A stretch of DNA of 64,000 nucleotides from Sporolactobacillus spathodeae (lineage in GTDB: Bacteria > Bacillota > Bacilli > Bacillales > Sporolactobacillaceae). The DNA lies in contig NZ_JAFBEV010000011.1 in the NCBI RefSeq assembly GCF_016908935.1, positions 24,140-88,139 on the forward strand, in the 5' to 3' direction. A program made the position numbers and the translations under genes. Of this stretch, positions 1-8,779 are shown in pieces. Numbering within the stretch: the stretch's first letter is position 1; every line of letters begins with the position of its first letter. The notes beneath the pieces were generated by a model, which was not told the DNA's origin, searched no databases, and was given only the letters and a program-made list of their open reading frames with translations.

Positions 1-1576
1 CGATTCGCCATGGGAACATTTTGATGATACGGTTTACGGCGGCGACTTTCTCGCCAATCAACCGCCGGTCAAGGCGATGTGCGAAGCAGCTCCAGGAATT
101 ATCCATTTGCTTGATCGGATGGGCGTCATGTTCAATCGAACGCCAGAAGGTTTGCTCGATTTCAGACGATTTGGTGGAACCAAATACCACCGCACGGCCT
201 ATGCCGGCGCGACAACCGGTCAGCAGCTGCTCTATGCATTGGACGAGCAGGTTCGGCGAATGGAAGTTAAGGGCCTAGTGCACAAACATGAATATGTCGA
301 GTTTTTGTCAGCTGTCGTTGATGACGATCAGGTTTGTCATGGTATCGTTGTTCAAGATATGAAAACGATGGAAATTTCTGTGTATCGCGCTGACGCAGTG
401 ATCATGGCAACCGGCGGACTCGGCATGGTTTTCGGAAAATCAACAAACTCAATGATTAATACTGGGACGGCAGCTTCCGCATTGTACCAACAGGGCGCTT
501 ACTTCGCAAATGGTGAATTTATTCAGATTCACCCGACTGCGATTCCCGGTGATGACAAACTCCGGCTCATGAGCGAATCGGCGCGTGGTGAAGGCGGTCG
601 TATGTGGACGTATAAGGACGGCAAGCCATGGTATTTTCTTGAAGAAATGTATCCGGCTTACGGCAACCTCGTGCCCCGCGATGTCGCAACGCGCGCGATC
701 TTCGACGTTTGCATTAACCAGCATCTCGGTATTAACGGTGAAAATATGGTTTACCTTGATCTCTCACATAAAGATCCGCATGAACTAGATGTTAAACTCG
801 GCGGAATCATTGATATCTATGAAAAATTTGTCGGCGATGATCCACATAAGGTGCCGATGAAAGTATTCCCGGCCGTTCACTATTCAATGGGCGGTCTCTG
901 GGTCGATTACAATCAAATGACGAATATCAAAGGGCTGTTTGCTTGCGGCGAATGCGAGTATCAATACCATGGGGCAAACCGGCTTGGTGCTAATTCGTTG
1001 CTGTCTGCATTGTATGGTGGTATGGTCGCTGGCCCAAACGCAGTGCACTATGTATCTGGATTGACGATTGACAGCGAAGCGCTCCCGGATAAAATCTTCG
1101 ATAACGCATTGAAAAGCGAGAAAAAGAAGTTTCAAGGCCTGATGTCGATGGACGGGACAGAAAATGCTTATATGCTGCATCAGGAACTGGGCGAATGGAT
1201 GACAAAATACGTAACCGTTGTCCGTGAGAACAAGACTTTATTGCAAACAGATGAACATCTGCAAGAATTAATGGAGAGATATAAGCATATCAACATTGAA
1301 GATACGTCAAAATGGAGCAATTCCGGTGCCTCGTTTACGCGTCAATTATGGAATATGATGCAGCTTGCTCGGGTGATTACACTTGGCGCGTATCACCGTA
1401 ACGAAAGCCGCGGTGCGCATTACAAACCGGAATTTCCGGAACGTGATGATGAGAATTTCCTGAAGACAACCAAGGCGAAATTCAACGCAGCAAATCTGGG
1501 ACCTGATTTTGAGTATGAACCTGTGGATTTCTCACTGATTAAGCCGCGCAAACGCGACTACACACACGATAAATAA
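1..1576 (+). CDS. sdhA: Succinate dehydrogenase flavoprotein subunit, 5'-truncated by window edge
   Basis: Catalytic FAD subunit of membrane-bound succinate:menaquinone reductase (complex II, TCA cycle). The frame is open from base 2, so the start lies outside the window; about 524 residues are visible and roughly 60 N-terminal residues are missing compared with the usual 585 or so. Visible hallmarks are the fumarate reductase/SdhA segment GGTKYHRTAYAG near the start, the active-site stretch HPTAIPG, SESARGEGG, and the FAD-domain segment GANRLGANSLLSALYGG. It lies 14 bp upstream of sdhB, as expected for an sdhCAB operon; sdhC would be off the left edge. Confidence 0.97.
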   Translation, partial: DSPWEHFDDTVYGGDFLANQPPVKAMCEAAPGIIHLLDRMGVMFNRTPEGLLDFRRFGGTKYHRTAYAGATTGQQLLYALDEQVRRMEVKGLVHKHEYVEFLSAVVDDDQVCHGIVVQDMKTMEISVYRADAVIMATGGLGMVFGKSTNSMINTGTAASALYQQGAYFANGEFIQIHPTAIPGDDKLRLMSESARGEGGRMWTYKDGKPWYFLEEMYPAYGNLVPRDVATRAIFDVCINQHLGINGENMVYLDLSHKDPHELDVKLGGIIDIYEKFVGDDPHKVPMKVFPAVHYSMGGLWVDYNQMTNIKGLFACGECEYQYHGANRLGANSLLSALYGGMVAGPNAVHYVSGLTIDSEALPDKIFDNALKSEKKKFQGLMSMDGTENAYMLHQELGEWMTKYVTVVRENKTLLQTDEHLQELMERYKHINIEDTSKWSNSGASFTRQLWNMMQLARVITLGAYHRNESRGAHYKPEFPERDDENFLKTTKAKFNAANLGPDFEYEPVDFSLIKPRKRDYTHDK

Positions 1577-1590
1577 GGGGGGCAGCAAAA

Positions 1591-2358
1591 ATGAGTGAAG
1601 CGACAAGCAAAACCATTCGGCTGATCATTACGCGTCAGGAGGGCCCCAAATCAGCGCCTTATGAGGAATCGTTTGATGTGCCCTATCGACCGAATATGAA
1701 TGTCATCTCCGCATTAATGGCAATTCGGCGCCATCCGGTCACGAGCAAGGGTGAACAGACATCGGCGCCTCAGTGGGAAATGAACTGTCTCGAAGAAGTC
1801 TGCGGGGCCTGCTCGATGGTGATAAACGGCCGGCCGCGCCAAGCATGCACTGCGCTGATTGATAAGCTCGATCAGCCAATTCATTTGAAACCGATGCGCA
1901 CCTTTCCAGTTGTTCGTGATCTCGTTGTTGATCGGAGCCGGATGTTTGACGCTTTAAAAAAGGTCAAGGCTTGGATTCCAATTGATGGGACCTACGATCT
2001 TGGACCAGGACCACGTATGGCTGAAAACAAGCGCCAGTGGGCTTATGAATTATCGAAATGCATGACCTGCGGCTGCTGTCTGGAAGCTTGCCCGAACGTC
2101 AACAGTAAATCAGATTTCATGGGACCCGCGCCACTATCACAGGTGCGTCTGTTTAATGCGCACCCAACTGGAGCAATGAACAAGGCCGAACGTCTACATG
2201 CGATCATGGGTTCCGGCGGCCTCGCCAGCTGCGGTAATTCGCAGAACTGCGTTGAAGTCTGCCCGAAAGGCATTCCGCTGACAACATCGATTGCCGCTCT
2301 GAACCGTGAGACGGTTGTCCAGGGATTCAGGGACTTCTTCGGCAGTGATTATATCTAA
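1591..2358 (+). CDS. sdhB: Succinate dehydrogenase iron-sulfur subunit
   Basis: Electron-transfer subunit of complex II, 255 aa. The N-terminal ferredoxin-like domain shows the [2Fe-2S] cysteines in CLEEVCGACSMV followed by a further Cys. The C-terminal domain has the CMTCGCCLEACPN motif and the NCVEVCPKGIPL motif for the [4Fe-4S] and [3Fe-4S] clusters. A strong ribosome binding site (aaggggggc) precedes the ATG. It is co-directional with sdhA and closely spaced. Length and motif order match Bacillus SdhB. Confidence 0.97.
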   Translation: MSEATSKTIRLIITRQEGPKSAPYEESFDVPYRPNMNVISALMAIRRHPVTSKGEQTSAPQWEMNCLEEVCGACSMVINGRPRQACTALIDKLDQPIHLKPMRTFPVVRDLVVDRSRMFDALKKVKAWIPIDGTYDLGPGPRMAENKRQWAYELSKCMTCGCCLEACPNVNSKSDFMGPAPLSQVRLFNAHPTGAMNKAERLHAIMGSGGLASCGNSQNCVEVCPKGIPLTTSIAALNRETVVQGFRDFFGSDYI

Positions 2359-2390
2359 TAAAAGCTTGAAAAGGGCGCGAAAAGCAGTTC

Positions 2391-2418
2391 ACGCATCGTA
2401 CCATTTTTTCATAAACTA
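2391..2418 (+). promoter_or_regulatory. Sigma-K-type promoter of gerE
   Basis: The -35 element AC at 2391-2392 is followed after 17 nt by CATAAACTA at 2410-2418, an exact match to the mother-cell sigma-K -10 pattern CATANNNTA. It lies about 50 bp upstream of gerE, whose B. subtilis counterpart is transcribed by sigma-K. Confidence 0.65.
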
Positions 2419-2473
2419 TAGCGACTAAAAGCCTTCCCCGCCCGCTCGTCTGCTGAGCAAGGAGGGGGAATTG

Positions 2474-2698
2474 TTGAAGGAAGACTACCATCGTCCAAAA
2501 CCATTGCTGACGAAGAGGGAACGGGAAGTTTTCGAATTGCTACTGCAAGACAAGACAACCCGAGACATAGCAAAAGAACTCTTCATTAGTGAAAAGACTG
2601 TTCGCAACCATATCTCAAATACCATGCAAAAGCTTGGTGTGAAAGGACGCTCCCAGGCGGTTGTCGAACTGCTCAGGCTCGGAGAACTGAAATTATAG
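2474..2698 (+). CDS. gerE: Spore coat transcription regulator GerE
   Basis: Late mother-cell LuxR-type DNA-binding protein that, with sigma-K, controls coat and cortex genes. The protein is 74 aa and consists almost wholly of a GerE/LuxR helix-turn-helix: LTKREREVFELLLQDKTT, then SEKTVRNHISNTMQKLGVK and GRSQAVVELLRLGEL. The TTG at 2474 gives the family's usual 74-residue length and sits 5 nt after ggaggggg; a second TTG at 2471 is possible. It follows sdhB as in B. subtilis, where ysmA lies between them. Confidence 0.96.
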   Translation: MKEDYHRPKPLLTKREREVFELLLQDKTTRDIAKELFISEKTVRNHISNTMQKLGVKGRSQAVVELLRLGELKL

Positions 2699-2702
2699 CA
2701 CC

Positions 2703-2736
2703 AGCCGGTCCCCTAAAAAGGGCCGGCTGTTGTTTT
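2703..2736 (+). terminator. Intrinsic terminator after gerE
   Basis: AGCCGGTCCC pairs with GGGCCGGCT across a short A-rich loop and is followed by a T-rich run. Confidence 0.85.
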
Positions 2737-2805
2737 AGATCAGAAATTATAAAACGAGACATATTGGGAGAGAAACGCCAATTGTCAATCTACGCTCAGG
2801 CACAG

Positions 2806-2970
2806 TCAGTTTGTCAGAATATAGTCAGGTAGATACTCGGGACGAATCACCGATCCATCCGAAACATTAAAGGCGTAGGACAGGGCGTTGAATAACTCCT
2901 GAATATTGCCAGGCCAATCGTATGTGCGGATGATCTCCTGGATAGGAGCAGCGAGCTCTTTCACATTGTG
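2806..2970 (-). pseudogene. Remnant of a sigma-54-dependent activator (C-terminal end of the AAA+ domain)
   Basis: On the minus strand a 54-residue open stretch ending in TGA contains TYDWPGNIQELFNALSYAF and then IRPEYLPDYI. This is the characteristic W-P-G-N-[VI]-x-E-L segment at the end of the AAA+ domain of NtrC/RocR-type activators. The frame is closed upstream by a TGA at 2971-2973; no Walker motifs or GAFTGA loop and no C-terminal HTH are present, so only a fragment survives. It sits next to, and divergent from, the dpaL-ygeY operon and may be the relic of that operon's regulator. Confidence 0.75.
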
Positions 2971-3133
2971 TCAAATAATCTTACACGAAACGCGATCAAA
3001 TCTGATAGAAATGGTAAATTGATACTAGATTTAACGAATCGTCCAAGCTATGGTCTAAATAGATGAACAAGCGCTTCCTTTAATAATGCGCAGAGTTTGA
3101 TCTGGCAGACTTGCATGGGAGAGGGGATGAACG

Positions 3134-4336
3134 ATGGACAATTTACGGATGGAAAAGAACAAAAGGTTTCGGGAACAAGTGGATGCAGGGGATTTGATGA
3201 ACTTTCAAGAAAGCGTGATTCAAAGGGTGCTTACTTTTCAAAAGTCCCATGCGAATTATCAGGAGACACCTCTTGTTTTACTCAAAGAATTGGCTAAGCA
3301 GTTGAAACTTTCCAAACTTCTGGTCAAGGATGAATCGTATCGCTTTGGATTGAACGCCTTTAAAGTAATGGGTGGTATTTACGCAGTTGCCTGTTGCCTG
3401 GCGGAACAACTCGGTCGTTCCCTCGACGCGCTGACATTTAAGGATCTAAAAGCGGAAGTGGAAGAAAAAAAACTGACCGGCATGACTTTTATTTCGGCAA
3501 CCGACGGCAATCATGGCCGCGGCGTGGCCTGGGTCACCCGACAGTTTGGAATGAACTGTATCATTCGCATGCCAAAAGGTTCATCACTCGAACGTCTTAA
3601 AGCGATTCGAGCGGAAGGAGCAGACGCGGAAATCACGAACGTGAATTATGATGATACCGTTCGTATTTGCTCGCGGATGGCGATTGAAAATAACTATGTG
3701 ATGATTCAGGATACGGCGTGGCCAAGTTACGAGAAGATTCCGCTCTGGATCATGCAAGGTTACGCGGGAATTGCTAAGGAGATTGCCGGTGTGCTTGATG
3801 CGCCACCAACCCATATTTTTCTTCAGGCGGGCGTCGGATCGTACGCAGGTGGGATCGCTGCGTATTTTTTGCGCCGCTATATCGATAACCCGCCCAAAAT
3901 AATCATTGTCGAACCGAATCAAGCGGATTGTTATTTTCGCTCTTTTGCCCGTGAAGACGGCGCCATGGAAACGGTCAGTGGCGATATGGCGACATTTATG
4001 GCTGGGCTGGCTTGTGGCGAACCGAATACGTACGCTTTTCATTTGTTAAGTCGCTATGCGTCTGGAGCTGTTTCTTGTTCCGATGCGGTGACTGCGCTCG
4101 GCATGAGAATCCTCGGTAATCCATTAAAAGGTGATAGCCGGATCATCTCTGGCGAATCCGGTGCAGTTACAACAGGCGCGCTTTATCTGCTTTGTAGCAA
4201 CGACGATTATCGGAAACAGTTTGGGTTGGGCGAGGAATCTGTCGTGCTTCTTATCAGTACAGAAGGCGATACAGACCAGGCATCTTACCGGGAAATCGTT
4301 TGGGAAGGTCAGCATCCATTGAAAAGGAGGGATTGA
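3134..4336 (+). CDS. dpaL: Diaminopropionate ammonia-lyase (YgeX-type)
   Basis: PLP enzyme (400 aa) of the tryptophan-synthase-beta fold that cleaves 2,3-diaminopropionate to pyruvate and two ammonia. The PLP lysine lies at about residue 77 in FGLNAFKVMGG, matching E. coli YgeX; the second catalytic residue is Asp at about 124 in SATDGNHGRGVAW. The glycine-rich phosphate-binding loop is QAGVGSYAGG. The start follows the purine-rich gggagagggg. It ends 1 bp before the next ATG, so it is co-translated with the M20 hydrolase, the same pairing as ygeX-ygeY. Confidence 0.93.
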   Translation: MDNLRMEKNKRFREQVDAGDLMNFQESVIQRVLTFQKSHANYQETPLVLLKELAKQLKLSKLLVKDESYRFGLNAFKVMGGIYAVACCLAEQLGRSLDALTFKDLKAEVEEKKLTGMTFISATDGNHGRGVAWVTRQFGMNCIIRMPKGSSLERLKAIRAEGADAEITNVNYDDTVRICSRMAIENNYVMIQDTAWPSYEKIPLWIMQGYAGIAKEIAGVLDAPPTHIFLQAGVGSYAGGIAAYFLRRYIDNPPKIIIVEPNQADCYFRSFAREDGAMETVSGDMATFMAGLACGEPNTYAFHLLSRYASGAVSCSDAVTALGMRILGNPLKGDSRIISGESGAVTTGALYLLCSNDDYRKQFGLGEESVVLLISTEGDTDQASYREIVWEGQHPLKRRD

Positions 4337-4337
4337 C

Positions 4338-5525
4338 ATGTTAAGTGATCAGGAAAAAACACGTGTTGTTTCCTTATGCATGAAGTTGGTGAACAAGCAG
4401 AGCTATTCTGGAAAAGAACAACAAGCGGCAGAAGTGATTCATACCCTTGCTGATCCACAGGTTTTCGATCGCATCAATGTTGATGTGTTCGGCAATGTTT
4501 TGCTTGAGATAGATGGCAATAGGGCAGGGCAAACCGTACTGTTGGATGGACACATCGACACCGTGCCGGTGAATCCGGCAAATTGGGCAACCGATCCGTT
4601 TGCAGCCGTTCAAAAGGATGGAAAAATTTTTGGACGCGGGACATCAGACATGAAAGGATCTGTTAGTGCGATGATTGTTGCTGCTGAAAAATATGCCCGA
4701 GAGACCCGTAAAAAATTTCCCGGGAAAATAGTTATTGCTTGCAGCGTGCATGAAGAAACCTTTGAAGGTGTGTCCTGTCGCAAAATCAGCGCACGGATTG
4801 ATCCTGATGTCGTTGTGATTGGCGAGGCGACAAACCTGAATTTAAATCGCGGTCAACGGGGCCGTGCGGAAATTGTCGTCGAAACCTATGGCAAATCGGT
4901 ACACTCAGCCAATCCTGAGAAGGGTGTCAACGCGGTTGTTCAGATGATGAAATTGCTGACGGCTATTGAGCAGCTGCCCGTAACAGAAGACGCTTTTATG
5001 GGCAAAGGCATTTTGGTTTTGACCGATATTGTCTCAGCGCCTTATCCCGGCAAATCGGTTCTACCAAGTTCTTGCCGTGCGACATTTGATCGACGGACGC
5101 TGGTCGGCGAAACGAAGACCTCTGTCTTAGAGCCGATCCAACGGCTGATTGAACAACTAAAAAGAGAAGACATGAATTTTGCTGCTACCGTTTCCTACGC
5201 CAAGGGCACTGATGTTTGTTATACAGGAGAAATCATTGAAGCAGAGCGCTTTTTCCCCGCCTGGGCTTTTGATCCAGGTGACAATTTTGTCACTGGACCG
5301 CTTCGAGCATTGCAGTCGATTGGTATTCCTGCCAAAATGTCTCATTATTCATTCTGCACGAATGGCAGTCATTTTGCCGGAGAAGCTGGTATTCCAACGA
5401 TCGGTTTTGGACCATCACGTGAAAATCTGGCGCATACTGACAACGAGTTTATCGAAATCGATCACTTACACAAGGCAGTGGAAGGCTTTGCGGTGATTAT
5501 TGGGTCACTGCTCATGAATGATTGA
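4338..5525 (+). CDS. ygeY: YgeY-type M20 family metallohydrolase
   Basis: Putative zinc amidohydrolase of the ArgE/DapE/M20 family, 395 aa, cytosolic. Metal-site motifs are LLDGHIDTVPV, GRGTSDMKGSVSAM and SVHEETFEG, with the dimerisation-domain segment HSANPEKGVNAV. This subtype travels with diaminopropionate ammonia-lyase; in E. coli both sit in the yge cluster linked to purine and selenium-dependent catabolism. Here no selenium or purine genes are nearby, so its substrate is probably an acylated or peptide form of the DpaL substrate. That last point is inference. Confidence 0.85.
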   Translation: MLSDQEKTRVVSLCMKLVNKQSYSGKEQQAAEVIHTLADPQVFDRINVDVFGNVLLEIDGNRAGQTVLLDGHIDTVPVNPANWATDPFAAVQKDGKIFGRGTSDMKGSVSAMIVAAEKYARETRKKFPGKIVIACSVHEETFEGVSCRKISARIDPDVVVIGEATNLNLNRGQRGRAEIVVETYGKSVHSANPEKGVNAVVQMMKLLTAIEQLPVTEDAFMGKGILVLTDIVSAPYPGKSVLPSSCRATFDRRTLVGETKTSVLEPIQRLIEQLKREDMNFAATVSYAKGTDVCYTGEIIEAERFFPAWAFDPGDNFVTGPLRALQSIGIPAKMSHYSFCTNGSHFAGEAGIPTIGFGPSRENLAHTDNEFIEIDHLHKAVEGFAVIIGSLLMND

Positions 5526-5609
5526 TTGTACCGCAGACCATTATCATTTTATTAGAGTCTAAAGATAATTGCATAATTGTGCAGATTAAGCATTAATGTA
5601 GCGATTTTG

Positions 5610-5634
5610 AGCGTCTGGTTAGACGCTTATTTTT
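5610..5634 (+). terminator. Intrinsic terminator after ygeY
   Basis: AGCGTCT and AGACGCT form a 7-bp stem with a 4-nt loop, followed by TATTTTTG. Confidence 0.8.
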
Positions 5635-5681
5635 GACCATGCTAAACTGGAAGTGACGAAATGAAGGGAGAGATTACTGTG

Positions 5682-6521
5682 GTGAAAGCAATACCTGAGA
5701 GAACTTTGAATGATGGATTGACACTGCCAGCCATTGGTTTTGGTACTTATCTGCTGAACGGCGCATCGGGAATCAACACAATTGTGAGTGCGATCGACAA
5801 TGGTTATCGTTTGCTTGATTCAGCTTTTAATTACGAAAATGAAGGCGCACTTGGCGAAGCGATTCGTCGCAGCTCCGTACCACGTGAGGAGCTGCGCATT
5901 ACATCGAAATTGCCGGGCAGGCATCATCAATATGACGAAGCGTTGTACACGATTCAGGAATCGCTATTCCGTGCCGGACTCGATTATTACGATCTGTATT
6001 TAATTCATTGGCCGAATCCGAGCAAAGATTTGTATGTTGAAGCATGGAAGGCATTGGTTGATGCGCAAAAATGGGGCCTGATCCGCTCAATTGGCGTCTG
6101 CAACTTCTTGCCGGAACATTTGGAACGGATTATGGACGCAACCGGCGTGACGCCAAGTGTCAACCAAGTGGAATTGCATCCCTATTTTTCACAGGAAAAA
6201 CAGCGGGCATTTGACAGTGAGCACGGCATCCTGACAGAGTCTTGGAGCCCACTTGGCCGAGCCAGCAAACTACTCAAGGATGCGTCCATTCAAAAAATTG
6301 CCGACGCTCATGGCAAATCGATTCCGCAGATTATTCTGCGTTGGCATGTTCAACTTGGTGCGTTGCCACTGCCAAAATCTTCCACGCCAAAACGTCAGCT
6401 GGAGAATCTGTCTGTTTTTGACTTCGAACTCAGCAGTGAAGAAATGCAACAGATAGGCCAGTTGAGCCGTCCGGATGGCCGTACTTATGATCAGGATCCA
6501 GCACGTTACGAGGAATTCTAA
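5682..6521 (+). CDS. Aldo/keto reductase
   Basis: NADPH-dependent carbonyl reductase of the AKR superfamily (279 aa), cytosolic. The tetrad is visible as Asp and Tyr in GYRLLDSAFNYENE, Lys in ITSKLPG and His in YLIHWPNP; the C-terminal NADPH-binding motif is LPKSSTPKRQLEN. The GTG at 5682 is chosen because aagggagag lies 10 nt upstream; the in-frame ATG at 5661 precedes that Shine-Dalgarno. It is a single gene between two terminators. It resembles B. subtilis YtbE/YvgN-type reductases; the substrate cannot be told. Confidence 0.9.
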   Translation: MKAIPERTLNDGLTLPAIGFGTYLLNGASGINTIVSAIDNGYRLLDSAFNYENEGALGEAIRRSSVPREELRITSKLPGRHHQYDEALYTIQESLFRAGLDYYDLYLIHWPNPSKDLYVEAWKALVDAQKWGLIRSIGVCNFLPEHLERIMDATGVTPSVNQVELHPYFSQEKQRAFDSEHGILTESWSPLGRASKLLKDASIQKIADAHGKSIPQIILRWHVQLGALPLPKSSTPKRQLENLSVFDFELSSEEMQQIGQLSRPDGRTYDQDPARYEEF

Positions 6522-6573
6522 TTATTTAACACGTAGAAATACGATGAACGCATCGTATAAAATTTTATGGGGT

Positions 6574-6614
6574 AAAGACAGCTGCTTAGTAATTGAAGGC
6601 AGCTGTCTTTTTTT
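6574..6614 (+). terminator. Intrinsic terminator after the aldo/keto reductase
   Basis: AAAGACAGCTGC pairs with GGCAGCTGTCTTT over a 12-nt loop and is followed by a T run. The structured repeat starts immediately after it. Confidence 0.9.
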
Positions 6615-6804
6615 AAGAGATAAGAATGTATAAGATTTTGCACAAAAAATGAAGCGAAGGTGCGAGACGCCTGCGGGAAAAGCGAGCCAAGTGAGACCCC
6701 GCAGATTCTAACTTGTTTGAGGAGGCTCACGGATCGCCCGCGGCAAGCGAGCAGCCGGAGCGCAATTTTTGGAAAAAACGACTTGGTTAAGCCAATAAAT
6801 TCTT
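6615..6804 (+). repeat. Structured intergenic repeat, complete copy
   Basis: Left end AGATAAGAATGTATAAG, then the GC-rich core (GCGAGACGCCTGCGGG ... CCCCGCAG ... GAGGAGGCTCACGGATCGC ... CGCGGCAAGCGAGCAGCC), then a right end with a degraded ACTTGG/GCCAA hairpin and TCTTA. It fills most of the gap between the AKR gene and the glycosyltransferase cluster. Confidence 0.9.
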
Positions 6805-6957
6805 AGCGCAAGCGGTGATTTTTTTGAGACACTGGACAACATGATTCGGCTAGTCGTTTATTCATTCGGACACGAGCATCTTTTCGTCAGCTGATATTAA
6901 GTGATTCTTAAGTTTCAGTTTGTACAATCGCTACAGTTGATTGAGAGGTGTATGTGA

Positions 6958-8655
6958 ATGAAAAGTGAGAAACAGCGGTTGATCACTAGTCTGATTCTGC
7001 TCGTTGTTCTGTTGGCCGCAGCGGCGATTGTGTCAGTGGCTGCTTATCAGAGGACAGCAACAAAGCAAAATGTCAATGGTGGGCGGACGGGTTTGATAAC
7101 CGGTAGCGGTTTGCCCGGAACGAATGCCGCTAGCAACAAAGGGAGCCAGCCTCCGAGTACGCAGAAACACAGTATGAAGAACGGGGCTCCGAAAGGGTAT
7201 GGAAAGAACGGCCAAACGTCATCTTTTTACGGAAAACGCTCGGGAACAGCGATGCAGCAAGGAAGCCGCGCCAATGGCAATGGATTCGCACAATTTGGCA
7301 GACGTGGTACCTCTTCTGCACAGACAACGGCGCAACAAATCGTAGTTGGCGTCTATGGCCTGCTTTTTTTGGTCGTTTGCGCTTCTTGGTTGTTTCTAAA
7401 GCGACACAGAAAAATACTTGATGATGCCGATTCGACGCTTACAGGATGGTTTGTTTTTGCTGTATTGGCTACCGGCTTTCTGGCGCGCCTGGCGATTGCG
7501 CCGTGGATTTCTGGCCATATGGACCTCAGCCTTTTTCAAAACTGGGCGCAAATGGCTGCATCTCATTTGTTCCATGTCTATCAAAAGAGTTCGATTGACT
7601 ATCCACCACTCTATCTCTATGTGCTTTTTGTGATTGGTAAACTTGCTACGCTGCCCGGTTTAACCAACGGCTACACCTGGCTTCTCAAGCTGCCGGCGAT
7701 CCTCTGCGATTGCCTGACCGCATGGCTACTCTATCGGACAGCGAAGCGGCTCCATCATGAAAAAGCTGGATGGGCGTTACTGGTGATTTACTTGTTCAAT
7801 CCGGCGGTCGCTATTGATTCGACCGTTTGGGGTCAGGTCGATTCTGTCTTTACACTGCTGATTGTTCTGGCCGTGACCCTACTCACTGAACGAAAATTTC
7901 TCGGCGCATCCATTGTTTTTGCTCTATCTGTCGTGATGAAGCCGCAAGGACTGATATTTCTTCCGGTGCTTGCTTATGTTTTGATGAAAGATGGAAAAAT
8001 AATCCATTGGTTGAAAAGTATGGTTGCTTTTCTGGCGACGATTGTCCTTGTCACTTTGCCGTTTTCCTTTCAAGCGTCAGGAGGTGCCTTCTGGCTGATT
8101 CGTTTGATGCGTACGACAGTCAGCGAATATCCTTTTGCTTCCGTCAATGCGTTCAACTTTTTCAGTTTAATTGGCGGCAATTATCAGGCACAGTCCGCTG
8201 TCCCGTTTCTACTCAGCTATCAAGTATGGGGATTTGTCGCAATTATCCTTGTCTCGATTCTTTCCCTATGGATCATCTGGAAGCGAGGCGGCAGCAAGGC
8301 TGCGGCTACTGGCGCTTTGATACAAATCAGTGGCGTGTTCACATTTGCTTCCGGAATGCATGAACGCTACTTGTTTCCGGCGATTGCTTTGGCGCTACTC
8401 GCCTTCTTGTATTTAAAAAACAAGGCCTATCTTTATCTGGCCATTGGTTTCAGTATCACGAATTTCTTGAATATTTTTATTGTCTATTACGGTTCCATGA
8501 ACAACGAAATGACGATTGGCTATCATTGGCCGCTGATTTTGACCTCATTCTGCAATGTCATACTATTTTTCTGGTTGCTTTGGCTGACGCTACGTGGGAA
8601 GGAAGTGCCAGCTCTTGCGTCCGTCGATCAGAAACCTATCGATAGAACCTTCTAA
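6958..8655 (+). CDS. Gpi18-like polytopic membrane glycosyltransferase
   Basis: 565 aa. One N-terminal membrane segment (about residues 10-30) is followed by a roughly 85-residue Gly/Ser/Gln/Asn-rich low-complexity stretch (about 31-115), then about ten further membrane helices. The motifs DYPPLYLYVL and WGQVDSVF are typical of the mannosyltransferase-related Gpi18 family (COG5542), GT-C-type enzymes that use lipid-linked sugars outside the membrane. RBS gagaggtg precedes the ATG. It lies 120 bp upstream of a ykcB-like GT39 gene in the same orientation. The acceptor is unknown. Confidence 0.8.
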   Translation: MKSEKQRLITSLILLVVLLAAAAIVSVAAYQRTATKQNVNGGRTGLITGSGLPGTNAASNKGSQPPSTQKHSMKNGAPKGYGKNGQTSSFYGKRSGTAMQQGSRANGNGFAQFGRRGTSSAQTTAQQIVVGVYGLLFLVVCASWLFLKRHRKILDDADSTLTGWFVFAVLATGFLARLAIAPWISGHMDLSLFQNWAQMAASHLFHVYQKSSIDYPPLYLYVLFVIGKLATLPGLTNGYTWLLKLPAILCDCLTAWLLYRTAKRLHHEKAGWALLVIYLFNPAVAIDSTVWGQVDSVFTLLIVLAVTLLTERKFLGASIVFALSVVMKPQGLIFLPVLAYVLMKDGKIIHWLKSMVAFLATIVLVTLPFSFQASGGAFWLIRLMRTTVSEYPFASVNAFNFFSLIGGNYQAQSAVPFLLSYQVWGFVAIILVSILSLWIIWKRGGSKAAATGALIQISGVFTFASGMHERYLFPAIALALLAFLYLKNKAYLYLAIGFSITNFLNIFIVYYGSMNNEMTIGYHWPLILTSFCNVILFFWLLWLTLRGKEVPALASVDQKPIDRTF

Positions 8656-8704
8656 AAATTTTTTCGTGATATTTAGAAACCTTAAGAAATTTTTAAGGAA
8701 GGGA

Positions 8705-8779
8705 ATGGATAATGATTTTATCGGAAAAGCCATCCCCCTTATGGATGCGCTTTTGAAAGTTAAGGAGGATGTCGTATGA
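8705..8779 (+). CDS. Possible 24-aa leader peptide overlapping the ykcB-like start
   Basis: A short frame (MDNDFIGKAIPLMDALLK...) begins with ATG 1 nt after aaggaaggga and ends in TGA overlapping the next gene's ATG (GTATGA). That arrangement favours translational coupling. It lacks hydrophobic or coding hallmarks, so it may be a coupling leader rather than a functional protein. Confidence 0.35.
   Translation: MDNDFIGKAIPLMDALLKVKEDVV

Noticed and set aside
3103..3115. Functional sigma-54 promoter for dpaL
   Set aside because: GG and GC elements are 3 nt too close, and the start would fall in the ribosome binding site.
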